Source: JAYOFM01 sp038117225 (GTDB lineage: Bacteria; Pseudomonadota; Alphaproteobacteria; Rhodospirillales; Casp-alpha2). From it: DNA of 40,105 nucleotides. Numbering within the stretch: the first letter of the stretch is position 1; the number at the start of each line of letters is the position of its first letter. The stretch is taken from positions 1 through 40,105 of the forward strand of contig JAYOFM010000016.1 of NCBI GenBank assembly GCA_038117225.1. Reading direction: 5' to 3'. The notes beneath the pieces are model-generated. The model did no database searches. It worked only from the letters and a program-made list of their open reading frames with translations, and was not told the origin of the DNA. Of the stretch, positions 32,024 through 39,499 are shown piece after piece. The position numbers and the translations under genes are program-made.

Positions 32024-33112
32024 TCACAAAAGGTCCAGCTGATCGCCCGCTTTCGGCGGCCGACGGAACAAATCGACGCGGCGCGACGCATCGACGGAAC
32101 GTTCCTCAATGAGACCGAGGCGCTTGCAGGCGAGCTTGAAGCGCTGTTCCAGCATCTCCGCCAGCGGGCCGTTTCCCTTCATGCGGCTGCCCCAGCCGGC
32201 GACGTAAAGCTGGCCGTCGCGGCTCTGGCGCAGATTGTTGAGCACATGGCGTGCGCGGTCCGGTTGATGGGTCTGCAGCCATTCGGTGAACAGGTCTTTG
32301 ATCTCCAGCGGCAGACGCACCAGGATGTAGCCGGCGCGGGTGGCACCGCGCTCCGCCGCCGCGTCCAGAATGGCTTCCAGCTCATGATCGTTGAGCGCCG
32401 GGATCATCGGCGCCGCCATGACGATGGTCGGCACGCCGGCGGCACTCAATTGGCGCATGGCGTCGAGCCGCTTGTCCGGCCGCGGTGCCCGCGGTTCCAG
32501 GGTACGGGCCAGCGTCGCGTCCAGCGTCGTCACCGACAGCGCCACCGACGCCAGGCCCTGTTCCGCCATCGGCCCGATGATGTCGAGATCGCGCAACACC
32601 AGCGGCGACTTGGTAACGATACCGACCGGATGATTGAAACGTTGCAGCACCTCAAGCACGCACCGCGTGATCTTTCTTTCCCGTTCGATCGGCTGATAGG
32701 GATCGGTGTTGCTACCGAGCGCCATGACCCGCGGCCGATAGCTTGGCTTGGATAGTTCCGATTCCAGCAGTTCCGCCGCGTTCGGTTTGGCGAACAGCCG
32801 CGATTCGAAATCCAGTCCCGGCGACAGCCCGTAATAAGCGTGCGTCGGCCGCGCGAAGCAGTAGACGCAACCATGTTCGCAGCCCCGGTATGGATTGATC
32901 GAGCGGTCGAAAGGGATGTCCGGCGACTTGTTGCGTGCGATAATGGTCTTGGGTTTTTCGTCGGTCACCGAGGTGCGCAGCGGCGGCATTTCATCATCAT
33001 CCCAATGCCAACCGTCATCAATGGCGACCCGGTCGTGCGGCTCGAACCGGCCGGGCCGGTTGGACACCGCGCCACGTCCCTTGCGCGCTTGATCGGGGAT
33101 GATATCGACCAT
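32024..33112 (-). CDS. PA0069 family radical SAM protein
   Basis: A 362-residue radical SAM enzyme of the SplB-like branch. The [4Fe-4S] cluster cysteines are Cys78, Cys82 and Cys85 in YRGCEHGCVYCFARP. ALGSNTDPYQPIERERKITR near 142 and SVTTLDATLARTLEPRAPRP near 203 are conserved in the PA0069 family, which is widespread but of unproven function, with DNA repair often suggested. The C-terminus (RRVDLFRRPPKAGDQLDLL) resembles the tail of many members. It heads the minus-strand run of genes down to the APC permease. Confidence 0.9.
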   Translation of the reverse strand: MVDIIPDQARKGRGAVSNRPGRFEPHDRVAIDDGWHWDDDEMPPLRTSVTDEKPKTIIARNKSPDIPFDRSINPYRGCEHGCVYCFARPTHAYYGLSPGLDFESRLFAKPNAAELLESELSKPSYRPRVMALGSNTDPYQPIERERKITRCVLEVLQRFNHPVGIVTKSPLVLRDLDIIGPMAEQGLASVALSVTTLDATLARTLEPRAPRPDKRLDAMRQLSAAGVPTIVMAAPMIPALNDHELEAILDAAAERGATRAGYILVRLPLEIKDLFTEWLQTHQPDRARHVLNNLRQSRDGQLYVAGWGSRMKGNGPLAEMLEQRFKLACKRLGLIEERSVDASRRVDLFRRPPKAGDQLDLL

Positions 33113-33154
33113 AAGAATAGCTTAACCGTTATACAAGAACATTAATAGAACGAA

Positions 33155-34087
33155 TTACAGGCATACGGTCGTCGTCTCCTCGATCTGCGAGGCCGCCGCC
33201 TCGGCCAGCAGCCAATCGCGGAAGGCCGCCACTTTGGGCCGGTCGGCGGTTTTCTCCGGGGCCACGACCCAGAAGCAGAAATCCGTCGGCAGCGCCAGTT
33301 CGAACGGCTTGACCAGACGCCCCGCCTTCAGATCGTTAGCCACCGCGTGGGTACTGGCGAGAGCCACGCCGTTGCCGTCGATGGCGGCGCTGATCGCCAG
33401 ATCCTCTACCGTGAAGGCCGGTCCGCGCGTCGGGTCGACGCCCTCGACGCCGGCGCACATCAACCACATGCGCCAATCAGGCGAAGTTTCCCGCAGCGCG
33501 CCCCAATCCACGTGAAGGAGTGTATGGTGCGCCAAGTCTTCCGGCGTCCGCAATGGCTTCGGTCCATCGCGCAGCGCCGGGCTGCACACCGGCACGACGA
33601 CCTCGTGAAACACCCGATCGACGCGCATTCCCGGGTAGTCGCCGGGACCCAGGCGGATCGCCACGTCGATGCCGTCCCGCGCGTAATCCAATACGCCGAG
33701 GGTGGTATCGAGCCGTACATTGATGTCTGGATACCGATCACCGAAGCGAGGCAACCGGGGTACCAGCCATTTGGCGGCAAATGTGGGCGACGAGGTCACG
33801 GTCAGCAATCCGGTCTCGTTACAGCCGACCAGTTGGTCGGCGGCGTCGGCAAGGCGGTCGAAGCCTTCGCTCATCAGCGGCAGCGCCGCCATGCCTTCCT
33901 CGGTCAGCAGCACTTGGCGGGGCAGGCGGCGGAACAGGGCGATGCCAAAGAATTCCTCAAGCGATTTGACCTGATGGCTGACCGCCGCCGGCGTCACGTT
34001 GAGTTCCTCCGCCGCCTTGGAAAAGCTGAGGTGGCGGGCCGCCGCCTCGAAGGCGCGCAGAGCGTTAAGCGGGGGCAATCGACGCAT
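33155..34087 (-). CDS. gcvA: GcvA-like LysR family regulator
   Basis: A 310-residue LysR-type regulator of the GcvA group. The helix-turn-helix covers residues 8-65 (LNALRAFEAAARHLSFSKAA, ELNVTPAAVSHQVKSLEEF) and the effector domain 90-295. RLDTTLGVLDYARDGIDVAI and RLGPGDYPGM are typical of GcvA-type sensors. E. coli GcvA controls glycine cleavage, but the name is used for many related regulators, so the target here is open. Just before its start lie three copies of CTAAT or ATTAG, the known GcvA core motif, shared with a divergent 60-residue gene. Confidence 0.88.
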   Translation of the reverse strand: MRRLPPLNALRAFEAAARHLSFSKAAEELNVTPAAVSHQVKSLEEFFGIALFRRLPRQVLLTEEGMAALPLMSEGFDRLADAADQLVGCNETGLLTVTSSPTFAAKWLVPRLPRFGDRYPDINVRLDTTLGVLDYARDGIDVAIRLGPGDYPGMRVDRVFHEVVVPVCSPALRDGPKPLRTPEDLAHHTLLHVDWGALRETSPDWRMWLMCAGVEGVDPTRGPAFTVEDLAISAAIDGNGVALASTHAVANDLKAGRLVKPFELALPTDFCFWVVAPEKTADRPKVAAFRDWLLAEAAASQIEETTTVCL

Positions 34088-34109
34088 TCGGAACCTAGCC
34101 TATCAATGA

Positions 34110-34131
34110 ATTAGTATTTCTAATTTATTAG
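34110..34131. promoter_or_regulatory. GcvA-type operator (three CTAAT/ATTAG cores)
   Basis: ATTAG (34110-34114), CTAAT (34120-34124) and ATTAG (34127-34131) form two overlapping dyads in an AT-rich strip 22 bases from the gcvA start. CTAAT is the recognised core of E. coli GcvA sites. Confidence 0.55.
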
Positions 34132-34146
34132 GTGAGAAATGGTCGT

Positions 34147-34175
34147 TTGTGAAGGGCAATTTTCAGCGATATATC
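34147..34175 (+). promoter_or_regulatory. Candidate promoter of the 60-residue gene
   Basis: TTGTGA (34147-34152), a 17-base spacer and TATATC (34170-34175) give a plausible promoter whose -35 lies 15 bases from the GcvA-type operator, in range for LysR activation. Confidence 0.45.
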
Positions 34176-34226
34176 AATCACAACGAACACACGACATGTG
34201 TGAACTCTTTTGGAAGGAACCGAGCC

Positions 34227-34409
34227 ATGAACCCCTATAGCCTGCTTGCCAGTGGTGCCCATCTTTCCGGCGGCGGTCGTCTGCCCGAAAACATTCATAA
34301 CCCGAGCGAACACAAGCTGACGGCGCTAGATGAACTAGTGGCGCGGCGCACGCTCAAGTCCTTCAACGTCATCGAGCGTGCCGCTCGTCGCGTGCTCGGT
34401 CGGGGCTAA
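34227..34409 (+). CDS. Small protein of unknown function, 60 residues
   Basis: A small, mixed-charge protein with no signal peptide or membrane segment. The first half is Gly/Ser-rich (LLASGAHLSGGGRLPENIHN); the second is a predicted amphipathic basic helix (ALDELVARRTLKSFNVIERA, ending in RRVLGRG). TGGAAGGAAC before the ATG is a good ribosome site. It is divergent from gcvA across 139 bases that hold a GcvA-type operator and a promoter, so it is a likely target of that regulator. I cannot assign a function. Confidence 0.6.
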   Translation: MNPYSLLASGAHLSGGGRLPENIHNPSEHKLTALDELVARRTLKSFNVIERAARRVLGRG

Positions 34410-34469
34410 CGCCAGCCACGTTTCTTCACCCACCTGGCATCGGCAGTCGTCGCGCCGATGCCCGCCGAT

Positions 34470-34501
34470 CCGGCGGCAAGCCCCCTGTGGTTTGCCGCCG
34501 G
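34470..34501 (+). terminator. 10-bp hairpin after the small gene
   Basis: CCGGCGGCAA and TTGCCGCCGG make a perfect 10-bp stem with a 12-base loop, 60 bases after the small gene and 64 before the glycosyltransferase. No T run follows, so it is a terminator candidate only. Confidence 0.4.
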
Positions 34502-34564
34502 TTGTGCTATGCAAGGGTGGCATCACCGCGATGCTGGATTCCGCCTGCCCGAGACCGTTCGCCC

Positions 34565-35236
34565 ATGCTCAGCATCATCATCCCGACCCTCAATGCCGCC
34601 GCCCAGTTGGGCGCCGTGCTCAGCGGCCTCAAGGATCTGCCGTTTCCGGCCGAGGTTTTAGTCGTCGATGGCGGTTCCACCGATGCCACCGCCCGCATCG
34701 CCGAGGCCTTCGGTGTTCGCCTCATTAAAGGGCCACGCGGGCGTGGCCGGCAACTGGCCGCCGGCGCCGAAATCGCCGCTGGGGACTGGTTCCTGTTCCT
34801 GCACGCGGACACCCGGCTCGGCGCCGGTTGGACGGAGCCCGCGCGGCGCTTCATGGATGTGGAGGCGCGGCGTTACCATGCCGCCTATTTCCGCTTCGCG
34901 CTGGACGATCCCAGCCCGGCGGCACGCCGCATTGAGCGCCTGGTCGCCTGGCGCTGCGTAACCTTCGCCCTGCCCTACGGCGACCAGGGTCTTCTGATCA
35001 GCCGTGCCTTTTATGATTATCTCGGCGGTTTCCGCGCGGTGCCACTGATGGAGGACGTGGACATGGTCAAGCGCATCGGCGCCAAACGCCTGATCGCGCT
35101 CGACCCGGTCGCCGTGACCTCAGCCGCGCGCTACCGGCGCGACGGCTGGTGGTTGCGGCCGGCGCGCAATCTATTCTGCCTGGCGCTATATTTTGTCGGC
35201 CTGCCGCCGGCCTGGATCGAAAAGGTCTATCGGTGA
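34565..35236 (+). CDS. Family 2 glycosyltransferase, TIGR04283 (arsenosugar type)
   Basis: A 223-residue GT-A glycosyltransferase. MLSIIIPTLNAAAQLGAVL and VLVVDGGSTDATARIA are the nucleotide-sugar binding start, FLFLHADTRLG is the DxD-like segment, and LPYGDQGLLISRAFYDYLGG with LMEDVDMVKR is typical of TIGR04283. That family, with TIGR04282, is named from an association with arsenosugar synthesis, but many members occur where no arsenic genes are present. I see no ArsM or ArsS here. The ATG at 34565 starts exactly at the domain. The next gene begins inside its stop codon (GTGA). Confidence 0.88.
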   Translation: MLSIIIPTLNAAAQLGAVLSGLKDLPFPAEVLVVDGGSTDATARIAEAFGVRLIKGPRGRGRQLAAGAEIAAGDWFLFLHADTRLGAGWTEPARRFMDVEARRYHAAYFRFALDDPSPAARRIERLVAWRCVTFALPYGDQGLLISRAFYDYLGGFRAVPLMEDVDMVKRIGAKRLIALDPVAVTSAARYRRDGWWLRPARNLFCLALYFVGLPPAWIEKVYR

Positions 35237-35853
35237 CGCCGGCTGACCGGCATCTGGTGATCTTCGCCAAGGCGCCACGCCTGGGGCGGGTGAAGACCCG
35301 GCTGGCACGAGATATCGGTGCGGTCGCCGCTTGGTCCTTCTACCGCCACGGCCTCGATACGCTGGCACGGCGGCTGGCGGCGGATCGGCGCTGGCGTTGC
35401 TGGTTGGCGGTCAGCCCGGACACCGCCCTGTGGACCGGTCAGCGCTGGCCGGTCGGGTGTGATCTGATCAGTCAGGGCGACGGCGATCTCGGCCAGCGCA
35501 TGGCGCGCGTCGCCGCCGTATTGCCACCGGGACCGGTGGTCATCGTCGGCGCCGACGTGCCCGACATCACCCGCGACCATGCCGCCGCCGTCTTCCAAGC
35601 CCTCGGCGACCACGACGCGGTGTTCGGACCGGCGCCGGATGGCGGCTATTGGTTGGTCGGGCTGCGCCGACGGCCGCGCTTCGTCGACCCGTTCCGTGGC
35701 GTCCGTTGGTCGAGCCCGCACGCCCTCGCCGATACCCGGGGCAACTGCCCGGTTCATTGGCGCGTCGCCGAACTGGAAACGCTGGAAGACGTCGACGACG
35801 GCGCCGCCTACCGCCGGCATCGACGACCAGCGACGAGCGCCGATCCGCCTTGA
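35233..35853 (+). CDS. Nucleotidyl/glycosyltransferase-like protein, TIGR04282
   Basis: A 206-residue GT-A fold protein. VIFAKAPRLGRVKTRLARDI is the diagnostic N-terminus of TIGR04282 (DUF2064-like), QGDGDLGQRMARVAAVL and VIVGADVPDITRDHAAAVF supply the Asp pair, and DAVFGPAPDGGYWLVGL is the substrate loop. It pairs with the TIGR04283 gene before it; the GTG start overlaps that stop by four bases, so they are made together and probably act on one product. The substrate is not known. Confidence 0.87.
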   Translation: MTPADRHLVIFAKAPRLGRVKTRLARDIGAVAAWSFYRHGLDTLARRLAADRRWRCWLAVSPDTALWTGQRWPVGCDLISQGDGDLGQRMARVAAVLPPGPVVIVGADVPDITRDHAAAVFQALGDHDAVFGPAPDGGYWLVGLRRRPRFVDPFRGVRWSSPHALADTRGNCPVHWRVAELETLEDVDDGAAYRRHRRPATSADPP

Positions 35854-35924
35854 GGCCGGCGCGGTTGAATTTATGGTCCAGCTATGGGACCGTCCGGCCG
35901 ACATCACCCGGGGAGGAATAAATC

Positions 35925-36809
35925 ATGGCGACCATCAATATTCAGTTCACCTTGTTTTCGGCGTTCTATTCGCCGCTGATCTCGACCATGTCGGGCGGCT
36001 TTCTGCGTGCCGAGGGCCTGGAGCCCAACTGGTCGATCTCGCCACCCGGGGTTTCCGCCATCGCCGGCGTCGAGGACGGTAGCCAGCACGTGGTGCAGTC
36101 GGCACCGAGCCAGGGCTTCACCAAGGCCGACAAGGGCGAGCCGGTGATCGCCAAACACTTCGCCCAGATCAACGAAATGGACGGCTTTTTCCTCACCGGG
36201 CGCGAAGCGGATGCCAACTTCACCTGGGACAAGCTGGAGGGCGCCGACGTGGTCACCTTCAAGGGCGGCCAGCCGCTGGTCATGTTCAAGTACGCCTGCC
36301 ACAAGGCCGGCATCGATTTCGACAAGCTCAACCTGATCCAACCCGGCAACCCGGCCGCCATCGACGAGGCCTTCCGCGCAGGCCAAGGCACCTATGTGCA
36401 TCAGCAAGGCCCGTTCCCGCAGCAACTGCAGGCGGATGGCGTCGGCCACGTGGTCGGCATGGTCGGCCCGCAGATCGGCGCCAACGCGTTTTCATCACTG
36501 GCGGCGCGCGAGGACTGGCTGCGGACCGACATGGCGGCGGCCTTCATGCGCGCCTACCGCAAGACCCGCCAATACATGAACGACACCCCCGCCGCCGACA
36601 TCGCCAAGGCGGAAAAGGACTACTTCCCCGACATCGACCAGGCGGTGCTCGCCGACTGCATCGCCAGCTACCAGAAACTCGGCTGCTGGACGCCGCACGT
36701 GGAAATCACCAAGGAGGCCTACGAGGTCGCCCTTGACGTGTTTGCCCACGGCGGCCTCCTCACCGGCCGTCCGGCGTACGAACTGAGCTGCTGCCCACCG
36801 CCTGCCTAG
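35925..36809 (+). CDS. NMT1/THI5-like substrate-binding-fold protein without signal peptide
   Basis: A 294-residue protein resembling the NMT1/THI5 and NitT/TauT solute-binding families: FYSPLISTMSGGFLRAEGLE near the start, HVVQSAPSQGFTKADKGEP near 65 and HKAGIDFDKLNLIQPGNPAA near 126. The start is fixed by GGGGAGGAATAAATC before the ATG, and the N-terminus has no signal peptide or lipobox. No ABC permease or ATPase gene is next to it. It ends in a Cys-Cys pair (ELSCCPPPA). It may be a cytosolic enzyme or ligand-binding protein rather than a transport component; the ligand is unknown. Confidence 0.68.
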   Translation: MATINIQFTLFSAFYSPLISTMSGGFLRAEGLEPNWSISPPGVSAIAGVEDGSQHVVQSAPSQGFTKADKGEPVIAKHFAQINEMDGFFLTGREADANFTWDKLEGADVVTFKGGQPLVMFKYACHKAGIDFDKLNLIQPGNPAAIDEAFRAGQGTYVHQQGPFPQQLQADGVGHVVGMVGPQIGANAFSSLAAREDWLRTDMAAAFMRAYRKTRQYMNDTPAADIAKAEKDYFPDIDQAVLADCIASYQKLGCWTPHVEITKEAYEVALDVFAHGGLLTGRPAYELSCCPPPA

Positions 36810-36811
36810 AG

Positions 36812-36831
36812 CCGAATGAGGTAAAATTCGG
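36812..36831. terminator. Small inverted repeat between convergent genes
   Basis: CCGAAT and ATTCGG flank an 8-base loop directly after the THI5-like stop codon, in the 83-base gap before the convergent HAD gene end. Weak; no T run. Confidence 0.25.
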
Positions 36832-36892
36832 GGAGCGGGTTGCCAGCGGACGAGGCGTGAAATGGAACGGCCGAGCCGCCATCAGCGGACCG

Positions 36893-37513
36893 CTAGATTA
36901 GCCCAAACCCACGCAACGCCCTTCGCAATGCCTCAATCCCAGTGAAATGGTGAGTGTGGAGGCCGGCTTTTTTCGCGCCCTCGATGTAGTGCGGGAGATC
37001 GTCGATGAACAGCGCATCGGTCGGTTCGACGCCGAGTCGGGCGGTGACCGCTTGGAACGCGGCAGGGTCGGGTTTGCTGAGGCCGAGCCCGGCCGAGAAA
37101 TAAGTGTGCTCGCCAAAGATGGCGGGGGCTTCCGGAAAGATGTCGTCGATGGCCTCCATCAGCAACAGGCCGTTGTTGGTCAGCAGGGCGGTCGGCATGC
37201 GCTGGGCGAGGTCGCGGGCGAGGTCCAGCACCTCGAAGTTCGGCGTCATGGCGGCGGCGCGGGCGGCCAGCCATTGCGAGCGCGAGACAAAAACGCCGAG
37301 CCGGCGCGCGCATTCGGCCAGGTAGGCATCGGCGTCGTAGATGCCGCGATCGGCCTCGTCCTCGAAGCCGGAGGTCCAGACGGCGGCCTCGATATGCTCG
37401 GCGGTAAGCCCGGTCGATGTGGCGAGGAGGCGCAGCCGCTCCGGGAAGTCGTAGGTACACAGCACGTCATCCATATCGAAGATGACGGCCGTCGGGGGCG
37501 TTTTTGTGTTCAT
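36893..37513 (-). CDS. HAD family hydrolase
   Basis: A 206-residue HAD-like phosphatase of subfamily IA. AVIFDMDDVLCTYD holds the nucleophile Asp13 and Asp15; the helical cap follows (about 18-90). PTALLTNNGLLL holds motif II, GLSKPDPAAFQAV the motif III Lys and DALFIDDLPHYIEGAKKAG motif IV with two Asp. All catalytic residues are present. The substrate is unknown. It lies 29 bases after the class V aminotransferase gene on the same strand. Confidence 0.9.
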   Translation of the reverse strand: MNTKTPPTAVIFDMDDVLCTYDFPERLRLLATSTGLTAEHIEAAVWTSGFEDEADRGIYDADAYLAECARRLGVFVSRSQWLAARAAAMTPNFEVLDLARDLAQRMPTALLTNNGLLLMEAIDDIFPEAPAIFGEHTYFSAGLGLSKPDPAAFQAVTARLGVEPTDALFIDDLPHYIEGAKKAGLHTHHFTGIEALRRALRGFGLI

Positions 37514-37542
37514 GTAATCCCCTTGTTAACCGCCTCTAGATC

Positions 37543-38709
37543 CTACGCCGGCAGCGCGTCGAGAAAGCGATCGATGTCGTCGGCGTCATTATAGTACGAC
37601 GGCGAGAGGCGCAGCGCACCACCGCGTTCGGCGACATCGACGCGGGCAGCGGCGAGCCGGGCGGCGACATCGGCCGGGGCCAAATGGCGGTGGCGGAAGG
37701 CGAGAATGCCGGATCGCTCCTCGGTGCCGCCCGAGGTGTGCCCCGGACTGACGATGTCCCAATCGCGGTCGCGCAAGCCCGCGGCGGCGCGTTCGACCAG
37801 CCGCGCGATCTCGCCCGTCACCACGTCCATGCCGAGATCGAGAAACATCCTCAACGACGCATCCAGTCCCCAAATGCCGGGAAAATTGACCAGCGCTTCC
37901 TCGAAGCGACCGGCGTCATCACGGTAGACCAGTTCGTAATCCATGTGGTCCTCGGCCTTGCCGACGCTGTGATAACCGACGCTGGGCGGGTCGAGAAGAT
38001 GCATGGACTCGCGACGGCAATAGAAGATGCCGGTGCCGATCGGCGACAGCAACCACTTGTGGCCGCCGGCGGAGAGAAAATCGATGGGGGTTTGTGCCAG
38101 ATCAAGCGGCAGCGCGCCGAGCCATTGGATGGCGTCGACGTTGAGCAGCACGCCGTGCGCCCGGCACAGTTCCGCCGTTGATTGCAGGTCCTGGCGGAAG
38201 CCGTTGGAAAACTGCACCGCGCTGACGCTGACCAGCCGGGTACGCGCGTCCATGCGCTCGGCGATGGCGTCGACGGGGACCCGGCCGTCCCGGCTCGGCA
38301 CCCAGCGCAGCTCGACGCCCCGCTGGGCCAGCCGCATCCAGCAGTAGACGTTGGACGGATACTCGATATCCGGCACCAGCACGTTGTCGCCGTCGCGCCA
38401 GTCGAGGCCGTTGGCGACGGTGACCAGGCCTTCGGTCGTGTTCTTGACGAAGGCGATCTCGTCGCGCCGGGCGCCGATCAGCCGGGCGACGCGATCCTTG
38501 ATCTCGGTATCGGCGGTCGTGCACCAGTTCGGATAATTGTTGCGGCCGTTGTCGCGCACGTCGGCGAGGAATTCGTTGACGGCGGCGATCACCGGTTCCG
38601 ACAGGGCGCCGATGGAGGCGTTGTTGAGATAACAGCGGTTGCGCCGGATCGGAAACGCCGCCCGCGCCGCCTCGAGCGTCAACGGCGTTACGAGGTCGGC
38701 GCTCACCAA
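37543..38709 (-). CDS. Class V aminotransferase-fold PLP enzyme
   Basis: A 388-residue PLP enzyme of the cysteine desulfurase/selenocysteine lyase-like branch. CYLNNASIGALSEPVIAAVN opens the fold, VKNTTEGLVTVANGL binds the cofactor phosphate, VDAIQWLGALPLDL gives the Asp that pairs with the pyridine, and Lys218 in SAGGHKWLLSPIGTG is the Schiff-base lysine. There is no clear desulfurase active-site cysteine loop, and no Fe-S genes are near, so it is more likely a lyase or aminotransferase of unknown substrate. SDR and MDR dehydrogenase genes precede it on the same strand, consistent with a catabolic operon. Confidence 0.88.
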   Translation of the reverse strand: MVSADLVTPLTLEAARAAFPIRRNRCYLNNASIGALSEPVIAAVNEFLADVRDNGRNNYPNWCTTADTEIKDRVARLIGARRDEIAFVKNTTEGLVTVANGLDWRDGDNVLVPDIEYPSNVYCWMRLAQRGVELRWVPSRDGRVPVDAIAERMDARTRLVSVSAVQFSNGFRQDLQSTAELCRAHGVLLNVDAIQWLGALPLDLAQTPIDFLSAGGHKWLLSPIGTGIFYCRRESMHLLDPPSVGYHSVGKAEDHMDYELVYRDDAGRFEEALVNFPGIWGLDASLRMFLDLGMDVVTGEIARLVERAAAGLRDRDWDIVSPGHTSGGTEERSGILAFRHRHLAPADVAARLAAARVDVAERGGALRLSPSYYNDADDIDRFLDALPA

Positions 38710-38720
38710 GGGATCCGGCC

Positions 38721-39482
38721 TCAGCCGCGCCCGACGAACGGCATCTTGGTCGCCATGATGGTCATGAACTGGACGTTGGTTTCCAGCGGCAGCTGGGCCA
38801 TGTGCAGTACCGCCTGGCCGACGTGATCCACGTCCATGCGCGGTTCCACCATGATCTCGCCGTTGGCCTGCTTGACGCCCTCGGTCATGCGTTCGGTCAT
38901 CGGCGATACCGCGTTGCCGATATCGATCTGGCCGCAGGCGATGTCATAGGCGCGGCCGTCCAGCGAAATGGTCTTGGTCAGTCCGGTAATGGCGTGCTTG
39001 GTCGCCGTGTAGGGCGCCGAGCCGGGCCGGGGCGCGTGCGCCGAGATGGAACCGTTATTGATGATGCGCCCGCCCTGCGGGTCCTGCGCCTTCATGGCGC
39101 GGAACGCCGCCTGGGCACAGAGAAACGCGCCGGTCAGGTTGACGTCGACCACACGGCGCCATTTTTCCGCCGTCAGATCCTCGAACGCCACGCCGGGGGC
39201 GTTGGTGCCGGCATTGTTGAACAGCACGTCGATGCGGCCCCAGCGCGACCGCGCGGCATCGAACAGAGCCTGTACCTGGCCCTCATCGGAAACATCGGTC
39301 GGCTGGGTCAGCGCCCGCTCGCTCGCTGCGGCATCCGCCATGGCCACCGTTTCCTCGAGCGGCGCGCGGCGGCGGCCGGCCAGCGCCACCGCGTAGCCGG
39401 CGCCGAGAAACGCCAGCGCCGTCGCCCGACCGATGCCGGTGCCGGCGCCAGTAACGACGGCGACCTTCATGGGGGATGTCAT
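38721..39482 (-). CDS. Short-chain dehydrogenase/reductase
   Basis: An SDR of about 253 residues. VVTGAGTGIGRATALAFLG binds NAD(P), LFNNAGTNAPG is the structural NNAG, and the catalytic triad is Ser in NNGSISA with Tyr and Lys in YTATKHA. The substrate is unknown. I chose the ATG at 39482, which has AGGAG nine bases upstream. An in-frame ATG at 39503 overlaps the stop of the preceding dehydrogenase (ATGA) and may be used by coupling. It ends 11 bases before the aminotransferase gene. Confidence 0.9.
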   Translation of the reverse strand: MTSPMKVAVVTGAGTGIGRATALAFLGAGYAVALAGRRRAPLEETVAMADAAASERALTQPTDVSDEGQVQALFDAARSRWGRIDVLFNNAGTNAPGVAFEDLTAEKWRRVVDVNLTGAFLCAQAAFRAMKAQDPQGGRIINNGSISAHAPRPGSAPYTATKHAITGLTKTISLDGRAYDIACGQIDIGNAVSPMTERMTEGVKQANGEIMVEPRMDVDHVGQAVLHMAQLPLETNVQFMTIMATKMPFVGRG

Positions 39483-39499
39483 GGGTGTGTTCTCCTGGC

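Noticed and set aside
31223..32755. 510-codon plus-strand open frame opposite the DMT and radical SAM genes
   Set aside because: Length alone is not evidence here; it is Arg/His/Gln-rich, crosses two real genes and has no recognisable motif.
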